Assembly: GCA_002633005.1 (NCBI GenBank)
Contig: NMRA01000559.1
Coordinates: forward strand, 212,867-276,866
Direction of reading: 5' to 3'
Source: Phoronis australis
Lineage: Eukaryota > Phoronida > Phoronidae
Length of the DNA: 64,000 nucleotides
Positions 50,001-59,000 of the stretch are shown piece after piece. A program made the position numbers and the translations under genes. Position 1 is the stretch's first letter; every line of letters begins with the position of its first letter. The notes under the pieces are model-generated. The model saw only the letters and a list, made by a program, of their open reading frames with translations. It made no database searches and was not told where the DNA came from.

Positions 50001-52628
50001 AATCGGTGCCAAAAATGACACACCTGGTTGTGTCAAATATTAACTGGGATCTGTTCCATAAAAGTGGTAACTATTTCTGAAAATAGTTAAAACTCATTTG
50101 AGCAAATGTACAAAGTATCTGAGAATATACTCATGACTGCTGAGAAAATCTGTACTTATTCAAGGCAGTGATGTGCTAGAAATTGCATTGACTTAACCTA
50201 TACGTGGTAGTTATGACATGTGAGCGTACGACCAAACTTCTGACTCAAGTCTAAAGTCTTTTTCATGAAACAGATCCCTGGTCTAAAATGTTTACAGACT
50301 GTCAGTTCCCACAAGTGACGTCTAATTTCAGTAAGCAGCAAGTCCAGTCTATTAATACTGAGTGGTATGAACAAACAGTCAGTTAAGAGAATTTATAGTA
50401 TCTCTAAATACAAGATTTTTGCTTAAAGAGGAACATTTCACTGTTGGTGTAATTTTTGGCCATATTAATATTAAAGGTATACTAATCATCAATGTAGGTA
50501 GTAACAAAACCTCAAATGATTCATTGTGCCGTTCCACCTATTTCGTGTTCTCTTGGTTATGTTACTACAACAACGTTGTGAGCCGTCGACTTTAGTCCAT
50601 ATTTTCATAATGTAATGAGTAGGTTGTGAAACATTTGAGTTTTACCAGTCATCACAGAATTTTACGTAGATGTCAGTTTCACGTTGTACTTAGTGTTTTT
50701 CTTGTAGATTGTACAATTTCATCTACTTTAATCAAATAGTTCTCTAGTTCTCAACCTTGAAATTCAACAGAGTTTCATCACCCATAAGCACGTTTTTCAT
50801 GCATTTCTTTTCTACTAGAACCCATTGCAGTTGTAGCTAAATCTCAATAAAATCGTGACAGGTGTGTCACGCACTTTGTCGAAATCGCGTCAACTTGCCT
50901 TGTAACTCCAATCACTGGCTAGTTGCAATGTTGTCACATTAAACTTCACCTAATGTTCAACAAAAATGGTATTTTATTGTGACAAAATTTTGACTAAACT
51001 GTAAAACAAAGGCTGGCAAGAAGTTATCCAAGTTTTGCAGAGTCTGACTGGGTTCTCTAAGTCTGCTGAGAACTGCTGTTGCTCTATGCCTTGGAATGTT
51101 TATGTTTATTAGTTTATTGACTGCCAACTCTCTATTATATTCTCAATGCACGAAATCTGTGATCTTTCACTCAAGCCTCAACCAACACTATTGGGCACAA
51201 TGTCACTATTCACTAGTGACACCTGGTGAGATGCACGTTTCACTTCTGACTAGTTTGTTGTCTGCTCACTAATCGGAAGCCGAGTGGTGCGTTGGAAGAG
51301 AATTGTACCTTCTCTGGGAATTTCGTATGAAATATCGGGGTTGCGCAACTTTTGTCAATGATCTATGGTTTAATGTTTGTTTCAGGATGGAAAACCTAAG
51401 ATACTTGATTCCTGTTCCCTTCCGTTGACAGGGAAGAACTGTGTGGACATGATTATTACTGAAAAAGTAGGTCAAAAGTTCATAACCAGTGTTGGACATG
51501 GGTAAATTCAGTTACATTTCAAGATACTTTAACAGACATCAAAGGTCATGCTCTTGCAAAAGACACTTTATGTATTTGATTAATAATCCTAATGTGTACA
51601 ACCTGTTGTGTGGGCGCTTAAAAATATAGGCAGGTGGCCTGGTGCCTTCTGTGGTGCATCAGGCATGCTTAGGCCATGCAGTTAGGCCTATTACACTAAT
51701 CACCTGATCAAGACTCAAAGGGATTCCTCAGCATGAGGGCCCTTACTCAATTAATGAATTGAAGTTTGTACCTTTGCACACAGAGGGTTCTCAAATACCA
51801 AATGTTATTCATTGGCAAACTCACCCACACTTGACGTTGATGGGACTCGAACCTTATTGCCTGTCACTCTCGTTAGTCACTGTTATCTGGAATATCATGA
51901 GTGGATTGTACAGTGTGTAGTCATACATAATTAGATTTGAGTGTCTGTTTTCTCCTGCAAACAATGCAGATTATGAATTACGCCCATCAAATGCCATCAG
52001 AGTGGAAATGTCAAGTTGCATGGGAAGCACATGCTTGCTAATGCCACCTATGGGAAGACGCCGTCATCAGAAATGATTGTGTACCAAACGATGAACAGTT
52101 TATTGAGCTGTTTGTTGTCATATCTAAGTGAAATATCTGGCCCGTCTTGTCTGAAACTGTTTTGCCGCTCGTTTCAGTGTGTATTTGAAGTCGATAAGGA
52201 GAAAGGTTTGTTATTGACTGAACTGGCCGAGGGCGTTACCATCACTGATGTTCTGGAATTGACTGGTTGTGAGTTTCAGGTAAGATTGTAAGGAGTTGCT
52301 CCCACTGGAATGAATAAAATTTTATTCACGATTGGTCTTATCTAAACTGTCTACATTTAACATCAGTCTGCTGATTGACCGTAATTGTCTTTTGTACATT
52401 AATAAATTATTTTTGAGCTTTATTCTGAGATTCTCCAAAACTTAACGTTTAACAAGAAAAAGGACACTAGGTGGAGCATCCGTGCCTTACATTTGTTTGA
52501 GAAATTAAGTCTGAAGCTTGAGTCAAGAATTCAGCTACAATCCCGACGCACACAGATCCAATCATTACAAACCTTCTTTGTGCTTTTTTCAGGTGGCAGA
52601 AAATCTCAAAACAATGAAGATCGAATGA
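34985..52628 (+). CDS. OXCT1: OXCT1: succinyl-CoA:3-ketoacid CoA transferase, 3' ten coding exons
   Basis: SCOT moves CoA from succinyl-CoA to acetoacetate in the mitochondrial matrix, the rate-setting step of ketone-body use. Ten exons join to 996 nt (331 codons plus stop) in unbroken phase, with GT-AG introns throughout. They correspond to roughly the last 320-330 residues of the 520-residue vertebrate enzyme. The first covers the end of the N-terminal (alpha-type) domain ([19 protein letters not shown]). Next come the linker and the C-terminal (beta-type) domain, including [12 protein letters not shown], the catalytic [51 protein letters not shown] and the final TGCEF segment. The catalytic Glu is at 44822-44824. 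Exons for the mitochondrial presequence and the first CoA-transferase signature (GGFG...G-x-P) were not found between 10.7 and 35 kb. They may be diverged, in a gap, or left of the window. Coordinates span introns. Confidence 0.95.
35332..36174. mobile_element. Possible TA-flanked element in OXCT1 intron
   Basis: Left end TA-CCGTATTTGCCCAAATAAG with GGGCGCTT and CACTTATTATAG words. The right end reads ...TTTTTTACGG-TA. The inverted repeat is short (CCGTA), so the right boundary is uncertain. The same class as the 33775 fragment. Confidence 0.3.
36318..36542 (+). pseudogene. HIRAN-like domain fragment
   Basis: An open stretch reads [19 protein letters not shown] followed by VPCKISKTC. This resembles the HIRAN-type core N-P-x-D-x-x-A-x-x-V...I-G-x-V-P-x-x-I-S seen in many uncharacterised, often repeat-associated proteins of marine invertebrates. 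It ends at a stop inside the expected last strand (KIEMYSHG), and the following TATAGTCACGGCTAAATACC recurs at about 33620. It sits in an OXCT1 intron. I read it as a decayed transposon-linked gene piece, by eye only. Confidence 0.33.
39019..39438. mobile_element. MITE with GCATGAAACAGTCCCAAATA terminal repeats, copy 2 (OXCT1 intron)
   Basis: Starts TGCCTGGTTTCATAAAACAG and ends CTGTTTCATGCAAACGGGCA. It matches the element at 16404-16827 along its length (GTCCCAAATAGGCACTCGAC, TATTGAAAATAAGTAGGGA, TTAAGGGCTCAGTTTTTAG). Confidence 0.75.
39480..40204 (+). repeat. Modular dispersed repeat, copy 4 with companion modules (OXCT1 intron)
   Basis: CCCCCTAGTGGCGATTTCAG is followed by repeated TGAAATTTG words at about 39535, 39634 and 39775, CCCCCTACTGGTGATTTT at 39714, and TTGTACCAATAGGCAG...CCCAAGTTCAAGAATTG. 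The last pair also occurs at about 15.9 kb (AGCTTGTACCAAATTT, CCCAAATTCAAGAATC) and 45.2 kb. Confidence 0.5.
40205..41519. other. Haplotype duplication across single N (assembly artefact)
   Basis: Bases 40205-40874 and 40876-41519 are the same sequence with a few substitutions (for example GCTTTGACGAG against GCTTGGACGAG) and one deletion of about 27 bp near the shared CACCTTGT. They are joined by a lone N at 40875. The first copy stops 23 bases into OXCT1 exon b. Best explained as two alleles placed in series. Confidence 0.85.
41496..41664 (+). CDS. OXCT1: OXCT1 exon b
   Basis: Acceptor GGCAG, donor GAG/GTGAGG. The first base completes Arg. Encodes [20 protein letters not shown] through [16 protein letters not shown], matching SCOT [20 protein letters not shown]. 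A truncated duplicate of its first 23 bases lies at 40852-40874 (assembly artefact). Confidence 0.96.
43254..43365 (+). CDS. OXCT1: OXCT1 exon c
   Basis: Acceptor TTGCCAG, donor TATG/GTATCC. Encodes [16 protein letters not shown] (the variable linker) then [14 protein letters not shown], start of the C-terminal CoA-transferase domain. Ends one base into the next codon. Confidence 0.93.
43670..44215 (-). repeat. Dispersed repeat B, copy 2 (inverted, OXCT1 intron)
   Basis: On the minus strand this matches 28310-28760 in order: GTTTAGTTCCTG word, TTCTGCAAATAGG, CCCCAGCACTACG and ACCGTTCAGTGAT words, plus the GGGTCATGTAATCATGTCTTTT end near 44085. Lies between OXCT1 exons c and d. Confidence 0.6.
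44225..44540. repeat. Degenerate GTGGAGCTTAGG minisatellite (OXCT1 intron)
   Basis: About nine copies of a roughly 35-bp unit containing GGGTGGAGCTTAGG and CATGACA or CATAACAG. Less than 250 bp upstream of the exon carrying the catalytic Glu. Confidence 0.75.
44748..44842 (+). CDS. OXCT1: OXCT1 exon d (catalytic Glu)
   Basis: Acceptor CCACCAG, donor TTG/GTGAGT. Encodes [19 protein letters not shown] then [13 protein letters not shown]. The Glu of S-E-N-G forms the enzyme-CoA thioester intermediate in this family. Confidence 0.97.
46037..46158 (+). CDS. OXCT1: OXCT1 exon e
   Basis: Acceptor CCCCAG, donor AGG/GTATTT. Encodes [19 protein letters not shown] then [21 protein letters not shown]. 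Ends in phase 2. Confidence 0.97.
47740..47815 (+). CDS. OXCT1: OXCT1 exon f
   Basis: Acceptor CATTGCAG, donor CCG/GTGTGT. Encodes [19 protein letters not shown] then ANWMIP, nearly identical to the vertebrate segment. Confidence 0.97.
49059..49330. repeat. Minisatellite, about 5 copies of a 50-58 bp unit (OXCT1 intron)
   Basis: Each unit contains ACTGTACCATGTGCTAGAAA, GGGGACACAGGGTAG and CTAGGGATCCAA. Units differ by small indels. Lies between exons f and g. Confidence 0.88.
49748..49843 (+). CDS. OXCT1: OXCT1 exon g
   Basis: Acceptor TCTACAG, donor AAG/GTGAGA. Encodes [20 protein letters not shown] then [12 protein letters not shown], phase 0 to 0. Confidence 0.97.
50044..50280. mobile_element. 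MITE with CAGGGATCTGTTTCAT ends (OXCT1 intron)
   Basis: Left CTGGGATCTGTTCCATAAAA and right TTTTCATGAAACAGATCCCTG are inverted repeats over about 20 bp. 237 bp, non-coding, no clear target duplication. Confidence 0.6.
51386..51466 (+). CDS. OXCT1: OXCT1 exon h
   Basis: Acceptor TTTCAG, donor AAA/GTAGGT. Encodes [20 protein letters not shown] then DMIITEK, phase 0 to 0. Confidence 0.96.
51600..51905 (-). mobile_element. tRNA-headed SINE (OXCT1 intron)
   Basis: On the minus strand GGTTCGAGTCC (51853-51843) is a perfect pol III B-box. An A-box-like TAACAGTGACTAACG lies about 40 bp upstream, the spacing of tRNA promoters. The tRNA-like head is followed by unrelated sequence (51840 down to about 51600), as in SINEs. 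The 3' limit is a guess. Confidence 0.5.
52178..52279 (+). CDS. OXCT1: OXCT1 exon i
   Basis: Acceptor GTTTCAG, donor CAG/GTAAGA. Encodes [19 protein letters not shown] then [15 protein letters not shown], matching AVFDVDKKKGLTLIELWEG. Confidence 0.96.
52593..52628 (+). CDS. OXCT1: OXCT1 terminal coding exon
   Basis: Acceptor TTTTTTCAG. Encodes [11 protein letters not shown] and stop TGA. The vertebrate protein ends AVSPKLMPMQQIAN, so the length fits and only the extreme tail differs. Confidence 0.88.
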   Translation: MAENLKTMKIE

Positions 52629-53620
52629 AGACACCAGGCAGTGAATTTAAGGCTTCTCTGATATTTTCTCGGAAATATTTTTATGGTCATTGGAAGAGAA
52701 GTGTGCGTCATCACGATTGAATACATTTAATGCTCATTGTCATTTTCTGTTATCAATTCTGTTGTTTTGTGAAATCAATTCTGACTTGTTTTTGAAAAGT
52801 TGTGCTCGTTTCAAATTATGGTAGACCTCGTTTTTGTCAGTTGTCAGAAAATTCATCGGTGAAAGGCACAAAAATAAGGGATTTGTGTGTTTTGACTTTT
52901 TAATTGACTAAAAGTTCCCCTTTGTCGATTACCACGTTCTGTAGTTGTTTTTTGTAGAGTTTGGTTTGGTTTTTAAATTGGTGTTAATTTCTAATGTATT
53001 AATTATGGGAGGAGTGAATTTCTACTCTTTGTCATCCTCATCGCATAATCCATGATCGTGGGTATTGTTTTAGAAACTAAATAACAGCGATAAGTTACAG
53101 TCCTTTAAAACTGAACGTCTTGCGTTGCGGCATTCGTGTGTTAAAGGCGTCAGTGTAATTTTGCTTGTATACATGATGTAGTAACATACAACATGTTTGA
53201 CTTGTTGGCATTGAAAGATTTGCTTGTTATCTCAGTAATAGCCCTTATGCAGCGATTTTTAAATTTGTTTCAACATAAAAATCGAGTCCACATAATTGTC
53301 TTTTCAGAGTGTAGGTTTATAAAACTTTGCCTTGTTCATTTCACAAAAACACTTTTTTGTCATAGATGACTCATCTGTTTTGCAATCATAAGTGTATTAT
53401 CTTCATATACGCTCCTTCGTCTTCCAAAATTGTCTCGTTTTAATTTCTGCCTGGTTTATTCATCTGTTTTAACATATTAAATAACTTACTATACCAACAG
53501 AAAGTAGACATTGACAATCTGATCATGTACTGGTGTAATGTTTATTTGGCAGCTAGGTTTGAAGACAGGGAGATGAATATTTTGTTTGGAAAATTCTTAA
53601 TAAATGTGGTGAAAGTATAT
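52629..53620 (+). other. OXCT1 3' UTR region
   Basis: Sequence after the OXCT1 stop with no coding signal. The first AATAAA is at 53599-53604, another at 53770-53775. Either would define the 3' end. Confidence 0.45.
53599..53604 (+). terminator. Candidate OXCT1 poly(A) signal
   Basis: AATAAA about 970 nt after the stop. The alternative at 53770-53775 is equally good by motif. Confidence 0.4.
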
Positions 53621-53779
53621 ACTTGTACTTTTGGTGTACTTCTATCACTGACGAAGAATCTGAACGTGGATTTAGGCCACTAATTGCAGTAAATTTGATC
53701 TCTACTTGTTCTTATTCAGACAAAATTTTTGTACTTGCACTTTGTTGTTATTCAACGCCATGTTTGGCAAATAAAATGA

Positions 53780-55790
53780 AAGGTCGTGTCAAGTCAATGT
53801 ATTATAGCCAATTTTAGTTATTGGAACCATCGGTTGGCAGCAAGGACCATGTTGATGGCAAACTGTTCTCATGTATACAGTATTTTAGTCTTTCCGCAAC
53901 AGGTACTTGAAAGCATGACCCAAAACTATTTTTTAATTTTGGGGGTTGTGAGAAAGAATTTGCCCGAAAACCTTAATGTATTTCCTCCATAGTATCAATT
54001 TGATATAATTGTAGATTTGTTTAATTTATCTGGTACTAGTATCATGTTCGGTAGTTTATGTGTGGTTTTATTATTGGAGGTTTACTCATTCAGTCTCGTT
54101 GCAAATATGAAATTAAAGATAGCACATTTGTCACAGAGGTCCCTTCCCTGTAGATTCCCAATATTTATTGACGTGATTGGATGTGTTTGCATTTTCCTAG
54201 TTTTTTAACCTTTCGTTAGGTCAAATGAAAGGTGGATATTTGTCCACTTCCCCTGGCGTTATGGTAGTGATGAGGGGTGCATTTTGGAAACACTAGAATC
54301 TCGCGAAAATGCAGGACTTCACAAGATATCACCACGAAGTACACCCACAGCGTGTGATCATACTAGCTTCTTGCGTCATACTCTTGCTTCTAAAGAACTG
54401 GGCCCGGGTACAGCATAGCAGGAATACGTCTAAGATTTGTAAGATCTCATGCTGGTTTGTTCAGGTCGTGCAAGGTCATAAACCTCATGGGTGGTTATGC
54501 CCCCAGATTTACCCCTTTTCTGCCAAGTATGAGAACCTGCAACTGGCCATTAGGTACAGTCTGGTGAAAAGTGTACATTGCGTATATCTGTGGTAAACCC
54601 AAAATTGTTTTCACAAAGCTCCTCGGCATATCCAGAGGGCGTTTGGGTACTTGAGTCCCTAAACCAAGTTGTAGCATCCTTACTGATTCACAGAATAACA
54701 TTGTAGCACTCTTCAAAATACCGGAATCACCGAGAAGCTATGTGTAGAGAAAGAAACGGATTGGAAAAATTCCATAATAAATTACTTGTTTTCAAATCAA
54801 GGGGAACGAATATCAAACAATGACATTTTTTTCGTTACAAAAGACAAAGTATATATTAAATTACACATTATTTACACAACAGTGAAAAATATTGACATTC
54901 CTCATCAGATTCCAATTGACTAAAACGTGATGTAGACCAAGGTTACCTGTAAAATCCATGAAAATAGCAGTATGCGAAAACGTGGCCTAAATGTGTTCTG
55001 TCAGCTTTTTATCCAGTCAAGAAATCACAAAAAATAGTATAAATTTTGCATTAGCTGAGACTGCAGAAGTACTGTAAATTAATAACATGAAAGTTAGAGA
55101 ACAAGAACAGTGTGAAAAATAAACTTATAAATAGCTACACACATCGACTAGTGGCTCCCTCTATTGAACTAGCCTAGTTCCAATTGGCTGATGGCCATAT
55201 TGCTTTCGGTGAATAAACTAACAACGTATCAATTCCAACTTCTTCAGTTCGGACTTTAGCAATATCCAATTGTAAGGTCTTTCCCAATGGTACAATGTTG
55301 ACAAAAGAAAACTGGCAAATGTTACACGCCTAGCTTTCAGCCGCGTCATGAACCGTTGCATTGACAGTTCCAGCTGAAGCTGTAGAGAACTTCATTACAA
55401 AACAAAACCTGAGCTTTCAGACATTAGAAATTCTATCTAGAAATTGAATTTTGAAGGCAACTGACATCTGAATAAAACTAATGGCTGATAAAGAAACCTC
55501 AAAACCATCAACACAAAAGTGTACGTCTAAAAGGTAGACTAGGTCATGTGTTGCTAAGAGATTGCTAATTATACTTGTCTGACTTAGCACGTAGTGGTAT
55601 TCTGCAAACTCGAATGAAAAGCAAAAAATAAAAACTGATGTAGAATTACAGTAGGCTGTGAGTCCAGAATGATATTTGTGATACTCACAGCATAAAGACA
55701 GCTGTGTTAATTGTGGATGGCTACAAGCACAGTGTTATCCTGGAGGGTACTGGGTGTTATGTGTGTAAACCTCTAAGATACAAGTTGTCG
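53780..55790. other. Convergent intergenic region
   Basis: Lies between the 3' ends of OXCT1 and SPATA1. Short open frames (54017-54208, 54309-54596) have no recognised domain. No element ends seen. Confidence 0.4.
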
Positions 55791-55992
55791 AGTTCATTTT
55801 AATGGATGGCTATGAACGGGGCGTTATATTCGGGATTCCTGGGTGAAGTACCAGCACTCATACTCAAAGTTGCAGACTGTTATGTTCTTTACAGACTGTT
55901 GTGTCCATTACAGATGGCTATGAACGGGGTGTTATCCTCGGCGTCCTAGGTGTAATATCTGTACCACCCAGAGCCGCAAGTTGTTGCGTTCT
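55717..55992. repeat. Three tandem diverged copies overlapping the SPATA1 stop
   Basis: GATGGCTAnnAnC begins copies at about 55717, 55804 and 55914. Each continues GnGTTATnnTnG, then TGGGTG or TAGGTG, and ends GTTGTCGAGTTC, CTGTTATGTTC or GTTGTTGCGTTC. The copy at 55914-55992 encodes the last residues and stop of SPATA1 on the minus strand; the other two are downstream of the stop. Confidence 0.65.
55798..55803 (-). terminator. Candidate SPATA1 poly(A) signal
   Basis: ATTAAA on the minus strand, about 115 nt past the stop, followed by a G/T-rich stretch. Weak motif-only call. Confidence 0.35.
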
Positions 55993-56070
55993 CACGAGAT
56001 TGACGTTTATCTTCTTCTGAGACAGCTCTGCCCGCAAAGCTCTCAGTTCAGTTTCAGCTTGATTTCTCAA
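55918..56070 (-). CDS. SPATA1: SPATA1 terminal coding exon
   Basis: Acceptor TATTTCAG. Encodes LRNQAETELRALRAELSQKK then INVNLVRTQQLAALGG and a TPRTPRITPRS tail, stop TAG. The conserved domain ends at QKKI, and the tail lies partly in a tandem repeat. Confidence 0.9.
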   Translation of the reverse strand: MRNQAETELRALRAELSQKKINVNLVRTQQLAALGGTDITPRTPRITPRS

Positions 56071-59000
56071 CTGAAATAATACAACAATGTTCAAGACATT
56101 AAAGTTACGAAAGTCAACAAACGAAATCTTTTCACTGAAAAGCTATTTACTTATCAATAACTCAAGGTAAACATGTAGCAATAACAAGGCCAAGTGAAAG
56201 TCGTGAACGTAGAAAAAATTAAAATGCATCGTGTAGTGGCAAACTTAAGGCAATCCATTTGGTTAGGATTATAAATGCAAACTTGCTGTTCAAAAAACTC
56301 CAAAATGTGTTCCAGGCAACACGGAGGTTTTTAAAGATGGTGCTGTAAGTGGCTTTGACGAGGACAGTAACCGTTACTGGTGGTAATTACTGTTTCTTTG
56401 ACGAATATGTACCATCCAGGAAACTATAGAATGTGACGTAAACAGACCAGCGAAGGGCTCACATCTGGGATCTGCATTCACTTAATCAATGCACATGTGC
56501 CATTTTTGTGTTCGTAGTTTAAGGGTTGGCCAACTCCAATCAACCCTGAAGCGTTTCATTGTGTTGCTGAGGGTTACGGTGTTCTTGTTGGTAACAGAAT
56601 GCTGTCATAGCAAGAAATGTTACGAGATAGATTTTCATTTTTTAGCCAGCTAAACAGGGCAAAATGCAGCTGCTTCAAAAAAATTTATGGGGATTGACAA
56701 TGGGCTTAAATTAGGTGGGCGCACTGAAAACATTGAATGCTTAGTAATTTTACAATAAATCCCAACTTCATTTCTAGAATAATATAATCCAGTGTTTGAA
56801 CTATTTGCACCAACTTCAAAATTAGGTCAGGCCAAAATCGCAAACTTCAAGTTCTTGTAATAAATCAAATTGGCGGTTGTGAACCTCTCTGTTGAAGAAA
56901 TCACTAAAGACTATTCACTCCATGGTTTTATCATACATAGTTAGTAACAAAGTTACAGTAACTCATGATAAAACCAAAACAAACCACAGCAATGGTTATC
57001 CAAGATAACGCTGAATGGGGCTTTAAAAAGGAGACTTAAATTCAGGAATGAGCGATAAACTGAATGTGGGCAATAACAGCCCCCCACCCCCCAAGCTCCC
57101 CACCTCAAAGTGGTTTCGAGACGTTACCTTCATTTCTGCTGTAAGTTTGACTTTAGCCGTTTCAACCTTCCTCTTCAATTCGTCGTTGTCGTGAATCAGC
57201 TTTGTGGCCTGGATTTTATAATTGTTCTGAAAAATAACTGAAGGGTTAGCAAAACAACACATTCAAGATGACTAAACGTGTAACTCAGGTATTACAATAG
57301 TCATTGCATTTCGTTTCAATATCCAGTAGGTTCACTACGACAAAAAACAACTTAATTGAATACCTAAAGTTGATCCTTTTCATTCAGAAAATTTGCTACG
57401 TGTCAACACACACAATCTCATACTGCACTACTTCAGAGAATGACATTTATAACGGAGACTGCATGTATCCTAGTGCCCTCTATAGGACTTCTAGCTCCTC
57501 TATTCAAAACACAACTCGGTACAAGTACAAGCTGTGGTCACCTTGATTGAAGGGTTTCCAGCCGTCTTCTTGCTGGTCTTGTCCTTGTTGACTTCCAGCT
57601 GAGCCATCAGTTTACGATGTAACATGTCCACCTCGTTGCGTAGTCGTGCACTCTCATCTTCCAACGGGCCAGTCTTCTTTTTCTCATCAAAATACTTCTT
57701 CTTCCACATATCCCGAGCTGCAGGTATGAGGCAACATCAAATATTAATTATACAGTCAAGTTTCATAACTTTTTTATCGAAATTTTAGACTAACTGCCAA
57801 ATGGGTTATTAAAAATGGCGCCATGTTCATCTTTAAATCCCATAGCTCCCCACAATAGTGCCATCAGAGTAATAACAATTGTAGTAATTAGACTAGGAAA
57901 TAGTAATTAGTAATCACGATAGCAATAAATAGTAATTACAAAACAGTACCATACCCAATCCACTTTGGACAATGCCTATGGCGTTTACGGCGAAATATTG
58001 AAAAACCAGTAAGTGGGCATTGAGGTAAACTTAAATAAGTAAACATGGTAGATTTTTCAAATTTTGGGTTTGGGTTTGTGTATGGTAAATAATGGTTTCT
58101 AATAATAAAGATACCTAAAGTACAAGACAAAAGTAATCAGAAAACATACGTCATGACGGCTAAATCAGTCATAACAGCAAAACTGACAGCAAAATTATCA
58201 CGAGAGCAAAATTATGATTACATAATGGCATAGCCAACTCACTAGACTCTCCTATTAATAGTCCTTCATTCTCAGTCGCGAGAGGTCTCCACTCTGTCAA
58301 AGAATTTGGCTTCTGCCCAGCAGTCACAACGGGCAATTCTGGGTCGTTTTGTCAGAATACTTTTGGCGTTTACTGTATATTATTATTTAAGTAATATTAC
58401 TGGACAGAACTTCAAATGGAAATGTCCGTGTTCTCTACTCCCCCCTCCTGTTGTCCCCAACCCTCACCTTGGCTCCGCCTGTTGTTCGTCTTAGTCTGCA
58501 TGGCTTTCGCCCGTCTGACCAACTCTTCACGTTTCCGCTCGGCCTCATTACGCTCCTGCCGCGCCTGCTCAATCTCCTCCAAAAGCTTGTCTCCTAGGTA
58601 ACCAAATAAGTCACAAGTTTAGTAAGAAAGCATTCTGTAGACCTAGTTTCTTGCTAGAAATTTTAAAGCAAAATCTCACAAGATTTAAAAACAAGTGTTT
58701 CATGAAAACACTCGGAAGCTTACAAGCTTGTCCTAGCAAAACGGCAGTCACTAAAGTGATTGTTCAGTGAGCTTAGAGTGTTAAATTATGGGATTGCATT
58801 TTGTGTTTCCATTTGATAAGTGAAGTTTTTTTCGATGAGAGTGCAAGCTAGCACCTTGCAGTCTTAGGAACTCTACCAAGGTCTAATTAGTCAGAGTATT
58901 TCGATAAGCAACTTTTCTTTAAGACATGATTTGTTCAATAATAATTACACAGCCTTGATTGGCAGTCTCTCCAGTTGACGGAAGTGGGATCTTACATCAG

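Noticed and set aside
54309-54596. 95-codon plus-strand frame between OXCT1 and SPATA1
   Set aside because: No domain, no good start context, and it lies in the convergent intergenic region.
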